A stretch of DNA of 64,000 nt, taken from NCBI RefSeq assembly GCF_040839445.1, contig NZ_JBDPGJ010000004.1, positions 1 through 64,000 on the forward strand, in the 5' to 3' direction. Every line of letters starts with the position of its first letter. Position 1 is the stretch's first letter. The notes under the pieces are model-generated. The model was not told the origin of the DNA and did no database searches. It saw only the letters and a list, made by a program, of their open reading frames with translations. The translations under genes and the position numbers were made by a program. Below, piece by piece: positions 17,450 through 25,511 of the stretch. Origin of the DNA: Aquibium pacificus. Lineage in GTDB: Bacteria > Pseudomonadota > Alphaproteobacteria > Rhizobiales > Rhizobiaceae.

Positions 17450-17463
17450 AATTGTGCACAATT
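17450..17463. promoter_or_regulatory. Perfect 14-bp palindrome, candidate operator
   Basis: AATTGTGCACAATT lies in the 227-bp gap between the dctQM stop (17524) and the dctP start (17296), 154 bp upstream of dctP. Its TTGT-N2-ACAA core is the form bound by FadR/FCD-type GntR regulators. No GntR gene is in the window, so the binding protein is unknown. Confidence 0.5.
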
Positions 17464-17523
17464 CAGTGCCCGCCGGCCTTCAGTCTTCGCTGAGAGCGTC
17501 CAACGTCCTGCTCTCCATATGCG

Positions 17524-19401
17524 TCACAGAAATCCGATGGAAATCCACGGTACTGCCGCGATCAGAATAAGCCCTGCAAGCAGCGCCAACATGTAGGGCA
17601 CGAGCGGGCGGACGCCTTCATCGGGATCGACCTGGCCTATGGCGCTCGCGGCCCAATAGCCGATACCAAAGGGCGGAATGAACAGGCCGATGCCCATCGA
17701 AAGGACGACGATGATTGCATAGTGTACTTCGTGCATCCCGAGCGCGACGGCGGCGGGGAACATCAGCGGTCCGAAGATCACGATCGCCGGAAGTCCTTCG
17801 AGCAGGCTGCCCAGAATGATGAAGAAGATGATGGTCACTGCCACGAACATCGGCTTCCCGCCGGGAAGTTCCGTGATGGTGGTCGCAAGAACGTGCGAGA
17901 AGCCGCTTTGCGTCAATGCCCACGCCATCGCCGTCGCTGCACCAACGATCAGCAGGATTGCGCCGGACAGCACGGCTGTGTCGACAAGCATCTGGCCGAG
18001 CTTCGACCAGGGGAAAGGGCGATAGAGGATCATGCCCAGCACGATTGTGTAGAGAATGCCTATCGTCGAGACCTCGGTGGCGGTCGCCACGCCCTCCACG
18101 ACTGCGGTGCGGATGATGATCGGCAGGCCGATGCCGGGAATGGCGACGAGGGCAGCCTTCCAGACCATCGAGCGCGTCGGACGAATGAATTTCGACAAAT
18201 CCTCTCCGCGCGTCTTCAGCCAGACGACGACGCACAAAGCGAGCGCCAGCAAGGCCGCAGGCAGCAGTCCGGCTATGAACAGCGCCTCGATCGACACGCC
18301 GGTGACGACGCCTGTGGTGATCAGGACCAGGCTCGGCGGGATCGTTTCCGACATGGCTCCCGAGGCCGAAAGCAGGGCGATCAGTTCGCCCGGCTTGGAA
18401 CCGCGCCGCTTCATGTCGGGAAACAGCACCGGCGCCACCGCCGCCATGTCGGCGATCTTTGACCCGGAGATGCCCGACACGATAAACATCGCGGCAAGCA
18501 GCACATAAGACAGGCCTCCGCGAAGGTGGCCGAGCAGCAGGATGAGGAAGCTCATGATCGAACGCGCGAGCCCGGTTTCCTCCATCAGGCGGCCGAGGAA
18601 CACGAACAGCGGCACGGCGATGAGGATGATGTGTGCCATGCCCTCATCCAGCCGCCCAACGACGACCGTCACCGGAACCCGCGTCATGAGCGCGAGATAG
18701 AGGAGGGTGGCAAGCAGGAACACAAAGGCGATGGGAATACCGGCAAGAACGCCTGCTCCCACGAGCAGCACGAAGAAGACGATGAGATTGTAGTTCCCGA
18801 TCTCCAGCAGGACGGGAGAGGCAAGCCAGAGCAGTCCAGCGGTACCAGCAAGGATAGCCAACGGCACGAGATGGTCGGTGGCGCGCTCCCGCAAAAGCTG
18901 CAGCGCCGAAAGCACCGCCATCAACGCGAAACCGGTCGGCAAAGCGGAAATGCGCCATGCCCTGCTGATCTCGAGCGAATAGGTGGCGAGGGGCGCTTCG
19001 TGCAGGGTGAAAATGAAACTGTAATAGGTAAGAATGCAGCAGGCGACAAACACGCTCGCCTTCGACAGCCGCTGCAGCATCGCCTTACGGCCATCAGGAA
19101 TGAAGCGAAAGAGCGACAGGATGCGCATATGCTGGCCGCGGTGGACAGCCGCCACCGCCCCGAGCATCACGAGCCACAGAAAAATCTCGGAGGCCAGTTC
19201 GTCCGACCAGGAGAACGGGCTTGAAAAAATGTAGCGCGCCACCACACCGACGAAAAGTATGGCGACCTCGGCGACCATGAGGACGCAAAGCGCGGCTTCC
19301 ACGACGATCTTGATGCAACGTTCCACCAGACTGGGCGGAACGACGGGAAGCGTCGGGGATTCGGCCGCGTGCGCGACATTTTCCATGGGGTGCGGCCTCA
19401 A
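17524..19401 (-). CDS. dctM: Fused TRAP transporter permease DctQ-DctM
   Basis: A 625-residue fusion. Residues about 25-185 are a DctQ-type domain (VVARYIFSSPFSWSDELASE and AVHRGQHMRILSLF are the small-subunit signatures). Residues about 195-625 are DctM (AGIPIAFVFLLATLLYLALM, VSGISGSKIADMAAVAPVLF, GAMSETIPPSLVLI, GLFIPPFGIGYWAASAIG). DctQM fusions are a known TRAP variant. ATG 19401 may be replaced by ATG 19386. It lies 51 bp after dctP2 (19453) and in the same orientation, so the FAD dehydrogenase (20521), dctP2 and this gene form one unit. Confidence 0.93.
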   Translation of the reverse strand: MRPHPMENVAHAAESPTLPVVPPSLVERCIKIVVEAALCVLMVAEVAILFVGVVARYIFSSPFSWSDELASEIFLWLVMLGAVAAVHRGQHMRILSLFRFIPDGRKAMLQRLSKASVFVACCILTYYSFIFTLHEAPLATYSLEISRAWRISALPTGFALMAVLSALQLLRERATDHLVPLAILAGTAGLLWLASPVLLEIGNYNLIVFFVLLVGAGVLAGIPIAFVFLLATLLYLALMTRVPVTVVVGRLDEGMAHIILIAVPLFVFLGRLMEETGLARSIMSFLILLLGHLRGGLSYVLLAAMFIVSGISGSKIADMAAVAPVLFPDMKRRGSKPGELIALLSASGAMSETIPPSLVLITTGVVTGVSIEALFIAGLLPAALLALALCVVVWLKTRGEDLSKFIRPTRSMVWKAALVAIPGIGLPIIIRTAVVEGVATATEVSTIGILYTIVLGMILYRPFPWSKLGQMLVDTAVLSGAILLIVGAATAMAWALTQSGFSHVLATTITELPGGKPMFVAVTIIFFIILGSLLEGLPAIVIFGPLMFPAAVALGMHEVHYAIIVVLSMGIGLFIPPFGIGYWAASAIGQVDPDEGVRPLVPYMLALLAGLILIAAVPWISIGFL

Positions 19402-19452
19402 ATGGCGAGCGCCCTAAGGCGGCCGCCTACTGGTTTCTGCTGAAACGGGTTG

Positions 19453-20472
19453 CTATCCCAGTGGTCCGGTGACCTTCTCGAGCGCGGTCCACGCCTCCGG
19501 ACTGAAGCGGCCCTTCCACTCCTTGTAGAATCCGGCCTCGACCAGCTTCTTGCGGAACGCCTCGCGATCTGGTTCGATAATGGTCAGTCCGCTCGAGCCC
19601 GCGCTTCCGATGAAGCTTTCGTTGAAGGCCACCACGTCTCCCCGCTGGTCGAGAGCCGCCTGTTCGAAGTTCTTCTTTACGATCGCCGAGTGGTCTGCCG
19701 AAAGACTTTCAATGCTGGCCTTGTTGGCTATCAGCCACGGGCCGTCCCACATATGGGAGGTAAGCGACACGAATTTTTGAACCTCGATGATCTTGAGATC
19801 GGCCATCGTCAGGAGCGGCAGGTCGGTACCGTCGATAACCCCGGTAAGTAGGCCGGTATAGACTTCCGCGATGGCGACCGTCGTCGGGGCCGCGCCCAGT
19901 GCGTTGAACAGCGACGTCCAGAGCGGGCCGGGCGGAACCCGCATCTTGAAGCCCTGAAGGTCTTCGGGCGTGTTGATCTGTTTGTCTGTCGCCGTCAGGT
20001 GCCGGAAACTGTAGTCCATCATGCGCTCCATGCCCACGATGCCGACCTTCTCCATGTCGGCGCGAACCAGCGCCCCCAGTTCGCCGTCCATGGCAGCCCA
20101 GACCTTGTCATAGGAACCGAAGGCAAAGCCCAGGCCGCTGATCGAGGCCGACGGCACGACCGATGACAGCGTTACCGCGGAAAGATGCGTGAAGTCGATC
20201 GCGCCGGTGCGGAGCTGGCTGATCGAATCCACCTCGCCGCCCAACTGGCCGGCAGGGAAAAAGGTGATATCGATCTCCCCGCCCGTTTCCTCACGGATAC
20301 GGTTGGTCGCTTCGACGATCCGGATCGCGATCGGATTCTGCACGCCGGCCGTTCCGGAGAACTTCATCTTGGTCGGCGCCGCCCGCACGATCGCGGGTGC
20401 GGCCAAGCTTGCCGCGGCTAACGAAACGCCGCCTGCAAGGAACGCACGTCTGCTTGGTTTCAGAAAGTTCAT
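19453..20472 (-). CDS. dctP: TRAP transporter substrate-binding protein DctP (Tat-type signal)
   Basis: A 339-residue periplasmic binding protein. The N-terminus contains SRRAFLAGG followed by an Ala-rich stretch ending AIVRAAP, which resembles a twin-arginine signal. The ligand-binding Arg segment is FKMRVPPGPLWTSLFNALGAAP followed by EVYTGLLTGVIDGTDLPL. It is divergent in sequence from the other three binding proteins here, so probably has a different ligand. ATG 20472 has GGAGG upstream. It sits between the FAD dehydrogenase at 20521 and dctQM at 17524. Confidence 0.92.
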   Translation of the reverse strand: MNFLKPSRRAFLAGGVSLAAASLAAPAIVRAAPTKMKFSGTAGVQNPIAIRIVEATNRIREETGGEIDITFFPAGQLGGEVDSISQLRTGAIDFTHLSAVTLSSVVPSASISGLGFAFGSYDKVWAAMDGELGALVRADMEKVGIVGMERMMDYSFRHLTATDKQINTPEDLQGFKMRVPPGPLWTSLFNALGAAPTTVAIAEVYTGLLTGVIDGTDLPLLTMADLKIIEVQKFVSLTSHMWDGPWLIANKASIESLSADHSAIVKKNFEQAALDQRGDVVAFNESFIGSAGSSGLTIIEPDREAFRKKLVEAGFYKEWKGRFSPEAWTALEKVTGPLG

Positions 20473-20520
20473 GTCTTCCTCCCTTTATGTTTCTTGTCGA
20501 GTGCTTGCCCCTCGCGGGGC

Positions 20521-22155
20521 TCAGCGTGTTTGCGCGACATGGCGGGCGGCCAGGTATCCGAATGTCATGGCGGATGCTAGCGAATAGCCCGCCTGGTAAC
20601 CGACGCCGTAGTCGGTATGCGCCGAAGCGTTTCCGACGGCGTAGAGACCACTGATCGGGTGTCCGCGCTGGTTGAGTACCTGCGCATCGGGATTGGTGAC
20701 AAGACCCGCCGAACAGAAGGCGCTGGGATGCAGTTCAATGCCGTAAAATGGCCCTTGCGACACCGCTCCGACGCTCGGATTGGGAAGCCCCTCGGCACCC
20801 CAGCTGTCTTTCTTGGCCAGCGACCATTTCTGGGCACCGCGCTTGAAATCCTCGTCGACGCCGGTGGCCGCAAAGCCGTTGTAGCGCGCGACCGTCTCGG
20901 CCAGGCCCGCCGCATCCACATCGAGCTTGGCTGCCAGTTCCTCGATGGTGTCGGCGCACGCAACCCAATCCGGAATCGCCGCACCGGGCGCGTTGCCGGC
21001 GAAAGAGAAGCGGCGCTGGAATTGGCTATCAAAGACCAGATAGCAAGGCAGGTTGCTGAAGCTATGCGTGGCGGGTTCGTATTCGCGCAGGCGGGGCGCC
21101 ATTGACTGAAAATAGGTTTCGTCCGCAAACCGCCTGCCCTTCCGGTTCACCACCAACGTGTGGGGGAAAAGCAGTTCGGTGATTCCGGCCATCCGGTAGA
21201 AAGGCATGTCGTTCGCCGTCTTCGGCGGGACAACAAACCCCAGGAATAAGGCCATGTTGTTGTGGATGGTCCGCACTGCGGCGCCCAGTTCGGACGCCAT
21301 GATCATGCCGTCGCCGGTGAGGCTCTCGGGGAACATGGACTGCCACCTTGGCAAGCCTTCATGCACGGCAACCAGGTCGGGATTGGACTCATAGCCACCG
21401 GTGGCGAGTATCACCGCTTTCGACGCATGCAGGACCATGCCCGAGGACAGCACCACGCCCGATACGGCCCCGTCCGTGACAACGAGACGATCGACACCGG
21501 CACCTCGGACGATTTCGACATCTTCCTTTTTCAGCGCCTTCAGGAAATGCGTGACCAAGGCCACGCCGCGGCCGCAAATGCGCTGCTTGCGTCGTTCTTC
21601 GATGAGCGCGCCGTCCCAGCCGGCGAGATTGCTCATGCCACCCCAGGCGATCGACTCCGCCGAGCAGACTTCCACCACTTCGTTGGGAGGCAAGAATACG
21701 GCGTCCTTCAGTTCGCCAAGATCGTTGGCGGAAATCAGGGCCGGCTCGATGGTACGTCCCGCCTCTTTTGAGCCTGGAGCGATCGGGAAATAGTGATCGG
21801 AAACGCCTTTAAGGACACTGAATTTCAGGCCCCAGTCTTCTAGGATCGTCAAGACTCTCGGCGACCAGTCGACATAAGCAACCATGTTGTCCTCGCGGAT
21901 CTGGTCGCCGCCGACAAAACGCATATAGGCCAGAATGTCGTCACGAGAATCCGCATAGCCTGCGGCGCTGGCGAGATGGTTCTTGCCTACCCAGATACCG
22001 CCATGCGAGACTGAGGTCCCGCCGCCGAGCTTGTCGCTCTTCTCCAGGATAACCACCTTCAATCCGGCTTTGGCCGCCGACAAAGCGGCGGAAAGTCCGG
22101 CTGCACCGGACCCGGCAACCACTACATCATACGCGCCCTCGATTGGCTGGCCCAA
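20521..22155 (-). CDS. FAD-dependent dehydrogenase, fumarate reductase/KstD type (paralogue 3)
   Basis: The third paralogue, 544 residues, with VVVAGSGAAGLSAALSA at the N-terminus, GGGTSVSHGGIWVGKNHLAS, VILATGGYESNPDLVAV and GNASAHTDYGVGYQAGYSLA. It is the first gene of a minus-strand unit followed by dctP2 and dctQM2. The start codon is ATG 22155 with GGGAGGAG upstream. The tight pairing of a distinct TRAP system with its own flavoprotein suggests that each dehydrogenase acts on the acid imported by its partner. Electron acceptor and substrate are not visible. Confidence 0.85.
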   Translation of the reverse strand: MGQPIEGAYDVVVAGSGAAGLSAALSAAKAGLKVVILEKSDKLGGGTSVSHGGIWVGKNHLASAAGYADSRDDILAYMRFVGGDQIREDNMVAYVDWSPRVLTILEDWGLKFSVLKGVSDHYFPIAPGSKEAGRTIEPALISANDLGELKDAVFLPPNEVVEVCSAESIAWGGMSNLAGWDGALIEERRKQRICGRGVALVTHFLKALKKEDVEIVRGAGVDRLVVTDGAVSGVVLSSGMVLHASKAVILATGGYESNPDLVAVHEGLPRWQSMFPESLTGDGMIMASELGAAVRTIHNNMALFLGFVVPPKTANDMPFYRMAGITELLFPHTLVVNRKGRRFADETYFQSMAPRLREYEPATHSFSNLPCYLVFDSQFQRRFSFAGNAPGAAIPDWVACADTIEELAAKLDVDAAGLAETVARYNGFAATGVDEDFKRGAQKWSLAKKDSWGAEGLPNPSVGAVSQGPFYGIELHPSAFCSAGLVTNPDAQVLNQRGHPISGLYAVGNASAHTDYGVGYQAGYSLASAMTFGYLAARHVAQTR

Positions 22156-22755
22156 TTTTGTTCACTCCTCCCATCGAACGGCCCTGTCACACCTCCGTGG
22201 AGGTAGCCGATCAGCGAATAGGCTACGTTATGGCAAATATTTCTGTCAACGATTATATCGCAGACAATCTAATCATGCATCACCCTGCTTGTGGCGGAAA
22301 TTTCCTATGGCGCTCGCCGATTTGCCGGGGGACGATGGGCGAGACGATCTCGTCGAGAGTTCGGAATGCGCAGGTCTAGAGCTTGCAGGTCGTGATACAG
22401 ATTGAGATGCCTTGCTCTCCTGATCCCATCATGGGGCGGCCCCGCGCCGAGCGCGAAGAGAAGCGAGTGACCCCCGGGGCGTCATCGTCTGGAATGAAAG
22501 TGGCAGGAGAAGCTCGACTTCACCGACCCCAATCAGAGAGGGCTCTCAGCCGGGCATTCTTGTGGATGTTGATCCGGTCCTCCGTGAGAATCACTGAAGC
22601 TTCGATAACCTCAGCTTTCCCGGTCCACGCCGGCATGAATAACCTCCGGAAAGGTTACAGCTATTTTACATCGACACCACCAGGCCTGCCGTTCTCAACC
22701 GCCCTCTTAATAGATGGCGATGAGAAGCCGGAAAGGACCCCCCTTGCATCACCCC
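22156..22755. promoter_or_regulatory. Intergenic region with promoter-like and IclR-like sites for the 22155 gene
   Basis: A 600-bp gap with no convincing gene. For the minus-strand gene at 22155, TTGACA (complement of 22244-22249) and TAGCCT (complement of 22220-22225) are spaced 18 bp apart. The perfect palindrome GGAAATTTCC at 22296-22305 lies upstream and resembles IclR-family operators. The part from 22400 to 22755, beyond the bioY stop, shows no recognisable feature. Confidence 0.35.
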
Positions 22756-23346
22756 TCAACGGCGCGCGAAAAGGGCCCAGCCAGCCGGCACGACCGTAGC
22801 GGCGAGCAGGACCTTGATCAGGTCGGGAACGATGAAAGCCGCGACGCCGAACTCCCATGCGCCCGCCGTCCCGATGATGAAGGCGAGCCAAGCGAAACCC
22901 ATAGCCATCATTACGATTTCAGCAGCGAGCATTGCGCCGAACAGCTTGAACAGGCTGTTACCCCAGCCGCGGTCGGCCGCGTAGCCTACAATCGCAGCCA
23001 TGGCGACAAATCCGGCGAGGAATCCGCCGGTCGTGCCAAGCATATATGCGATGCCGATACCCTTTTCGGGCGTGTTCTGGAATACCGGGAGGCCGATCGC
23101 GCCCTCGGCCATGTAGAGAAGAAGGGTGACGACGCCCAGACGCATGCCGAAGGCGGCCGCGATGATCAAGACGGCGAATGTCTGAAGCGACAGGTCGACG
23201 GGGCCGAGCACGACCTTGGTTTTGGCGGACAAAGCGAGCAGCAGCGTGCCGGCAACCGCGAGCAGAGCCAGGATAGCATAGCGAGAGGCGCCCTTCTCGG
23301 GCACTGCGAGGGCAACAAACGGCCCGGAGAGGATTGCGGTGGTCAT
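22756..23346 (-). CDS. bioY: Biotin transporter substrate-binding component BioY
   Basis: BioY is the S-component of the biotin ECF transporter and can import biotin alone in some proteobacteria. The 196-residue protein has about six hydrophobic segments and family motifs VVLGPVDLSLQTFAVLIIA, MAEGAIGLPVF and MLGTTGGFLAGFV. ATG 23346 is preceded by AAAGGAG. No bioM or bioN is adjacent. Its position at the end of a cluster encoding a biotin-dependent carboxylase suggests it secures the cofactor for that enzyme. Confidence 0.94.
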   Translation of the reverse strand: MTTAILSGPFVALAVPEKGASRYAILALLAVAGTLLLALSAKTKVVLGPVDLSLQTFAVLIIAAAFGMRLGVVTLLLYMAEGAIGLPVFQNTPEKGIGIAYMLGTTGGFLAGFVAMAAIVGYAADRGWGNSLFKLFGAMLAAEIVMMAMGFAWLAFIIGTAGAWEFGVAAFIVPDLIKVLLAATVVPAGWALFARR

Positions 23347-23538
23347 GTTATACTCCTTTTAGGCGGACGGCGCGAACCTCGTCCGACATCAAACAAAAGC
23401 GGAAAGAAGGACGACCAGCAATCCTAGCCGGATCGTGCGCCCGCACATTCTCGATATTTGAAACGTTAGCGAGAAATCGCGGAACGAATTTCAATACAGA
23501 TATCCTTGTCGCCTGCGGAAATCGCTGGCCTTTGCAGA

Positions 23539-24168
23539 TTATCCGACCCGCAGCATGCCGTCGCACACCGTATCGATCGGCAGGACGTCGGCATACTTGG
23601 CCTGAAGATCGGCCAGCGACTGGCGATGCGCCTCCGGCCAGCGGTCGCCCACCGCCTCCTCAGCGACGATCGGCCTGAACCCCGACTGGATGGCATCCAC
23701 AACAGTGGCGCGCACGCAGCCGCTGGTCGAGACGCCGCAGACCACCAGCGTATCCACTCCCAATGACGTCAGCCGGCTGGACAGGTCAGTGCCGAAGAAA
23801 CATGAAGCGTATTTCTTCACCAGCAGCGAATCGCCTTTAACGCGGTGCAGGCGTGGGTCTATCTCCGATCCATTGCTGCCAGCGCGGAGATCGTCCTGGC
23901 CGCCGATCTTCAACGCCCATGTTCCGGCATCGGAGAAATCCGGGGCGTCATAGAATACGGTCGTAAAGATCACCGGCTGGCCGCGTTCATGTGCCTTGTC
24001 GATCAGGCGGTTCGCGGCCGCGATGACGGATCGTACATCCGAGGCGAGCGGGCGCCCGGGCTCTGTGAAGGCGCGGGTCAGATCTATCACCAGGAGCGCC
24101 GCGCGTTTGCCGAAGCCGAGTTGACGGCCGAACACCGGCTGCGCGGATGCCTGTTGCCTGCTGCTCAT
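23539..24168 (-). CDS. Isochorismatase-family amidohydrolase (N-carbamoylsarcosine amidase/maleamate amidase-like)
   Basis: A 209-residue cysteine hydrolase. The catalytic Asp is in ALLVIDLTRAFTEPG, the Lys in VKKYASCFFGTDL and the nucleophile Cys in GVSTSGCVRATVVDAI. The GFGKRAALLVIDL start and FRPIVAEEAVGDR segment resemble N-carbamoylsarcosine amidase and maleamate amidohydrolases more than true isochorismatases. It would release ammonia from an amide and yield a carboxylic acid. ATG 24168 follows a GGAG site; an upstream start would place the long hairpin at 24215-24247 inside the coding sequence. It lies between dctP3 and bioY on the same strand. Confidence 0.82.
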   Translation of the reverse strand: MSSRQQASAQPVFGRQLGFGKRAALLVIDLTRAFTEPGRPLASDVRSVIAAANRLIDKAHERGQPVIFTTVFYDAPDFSDAGTWALKIGGQDDLRAGSNGSEIDPRLHRVKGDSLLVKKYASCFFGTDLSSRLTSLGVDTLVVCGVSTSGCVRATVVDAIQSGFRPIVAEEAVGDRWPEAHRQSLADLQAKYADVLPIDTVCDGMLRVG

Positions 24169-24214
24169 TCCGAAATGTCTCCTATGGCGTCTTGTGCTGC
24201 TCACGGCACGATAG

Positions 24215-24247
24215 GAGACGCGACCGGCTTGCAGCCGGTCGCGTCTC
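24215..24247 (-). promoter_or_regulatory. Perfect 15-bp stem-loop downstream of dctP
   Basis: GAGACGCGACCGGCT (24215-24229), loop TGC, then its exact complement (24233-24247). It starts 14 bp after the dctP3 stop and has no T-run after it on the minus strand. It is better explained as a 3' mRNA-stabilising or attenuating hairpin than a classical terminator. Confidence 0.7.
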
Positions 24248-24261
24248 AATGTTCACTTGCC

Positions 24262-25230
24262 TCAGGGAGCCAGCTCCGCCGTGGCGGCGAGAGCCTCGAT
24301 TTTGGCGACAGCGTCGGGATTTTGGCGTCCGGCCAGTGCCATCACACCTTCGAACCAAGCGCTGCTAAGGGTCGGCAGCAACTGTTCGGGCAAGTGCGTG
24401 ATTTGCATGCCCTGCTCGGTTAATGCGGTCTCCTCGGCCTTCACGATCTCGCTGAAGATCCCCCGAGCCTTGACTTCGAACGCTTCCGCGACGTCCGCGA
24501 TGGCCTTCTGCTTGTCGGCGTCGAACGAGTTCCAGCGTTCGAGATTCATGAAGACGAGATAAACGCCCGTCCCAAAAGTCGGACGCATCATGTAATCGGC
24601 AACCTCGAACCAGCGGTACCCAAGCGCGCCCACCGCAGGCCAAGCGGCGCCGTCAACTATCCCGCGTTCGAGCGCGGGGTAGATTTCAGCCGGTGCCATC
24701 ACCACCGGCGAGCCGCCCAGAGCTTCGATCAACGGATGATAGACAGGTGTTCCGCGAACGCGCAGGCCGGCGAGGCCCTTGTCGTCGAGCGGCTCTTTCA
24801 GCAAGATATTATAGCCGCCATGATCGAGCAAAGTGGCAACCAGCTTCAGGCCCAGCTTATGATATTCCTGATCGATCAGATCCCATATCCCGGAACTCCG
24901 CAGTCCGGTGGAATCGGCGGCAAGGGCCTCGACCGTCATACCCACCGCACTCTGATTGTAGTGGTAGGCGCCGTTCGTGATCAGCATGTCGAAAACGCCG
25001 CTGCCAACCGGCTCGAGTTGCTCGAAGGGAGGAACCGTCTCGGGGCCGAAGCGCTGTATCGCGCTCCCGGTCACACCCTCGATCTCGCGCAGGAATGGGT
25101 CAATGACTCCTCCCACGGTGACATAGGTCGCGTCCCAGCCAGCCAGCGCACGCATGTCCTGGGCTTGCGCGGCAGACCAATTCCCTACCGCCAATACGGC
25201 AACTCCAATGATGGCCAGCAGTTTGTTCAT
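24262..25230 (-). CDS. dctP: TRAP transporter substrate-binding protein DctP (no adjacent permease)
   Basis: A 322-residue periplasmic binding protein with a Sec signal ending SAAQAQ near residue 23. The conserved Arg segment is LRVRGTPVYHPLIEALGGSP followed by AEIYPALERGIVDGAAWP. It is clearly a paralogue of the DctP at 31622: both share FGPETVPPFEQLEPV-type wording at the same place. No permease genes flank it, so it may use the dctQ-dctM pair at 32719-34543. ATG 25230 follows GGAGGAATACTCGA. A promoter-like -10 TAGAAT (complement of 25263-25268) lies in the 281-bp gap upstream, which is otherwise featureless. Confidence 0.92.
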   Translation of the reverse strand: MNKLLAIIGVAVLAVGNWSAAQAQDMRALAGWDATYVTVGGVIDPFLREIEGVTGSAIQRFGPETVPPFEQLEPVGSGVFDMLITNGAYHYNQSAVGMTVEALAADSTGLRSSGIWDLIDQEYHKLGLKLVATLLDHGGYNILLKEPLDDKGLAGLRVRGTPVYHPLIEALGGSPVVMAPAEIYPALERGIVDGAAWPAVGALGYRWFEVADYMMRPTFGTGVYLVFMNLERWNSFDADKQKAIADVAEAFEVKARGIFSEIVKAEETALTEQGMQITHLPEQLLPTLSSAWFEGVMALAGRQNPDAVAKIEALAATAELAP

Positions 25231-25511
25231 TCGAGTATTCCTCCGATTACTCAGCAGTCCTGATTCTAGTCCACGTCTTTCGACCCCACGTCCTGGCGGT
25301 CTCAAGGACTTTCGAACAGTGCAGTCGCACGCGTCAAGCTGACGTCGAGAAACGGCTAGCGTTACTGCATTGCAGGAATTAAGATGGCCCATGGCAAGGG
25401 CGGACTTTACATCCAGCGATACTAAATCCTCCGGATACAAGAGACAGGCAACCGCGCCCTGCCCTAAGCCCGGAGTGAACAGTCATCTCTTGCCGCTAAC
25501 CTTGCTCTGCC

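Noticed and set aside
17722..19224. Plus-strand open frames rich in His, Asp and Gln opposite dctQM
   Set aside because: Composition is an antisense shadow of a hydrophobic membrane protein; no start signals or domains.
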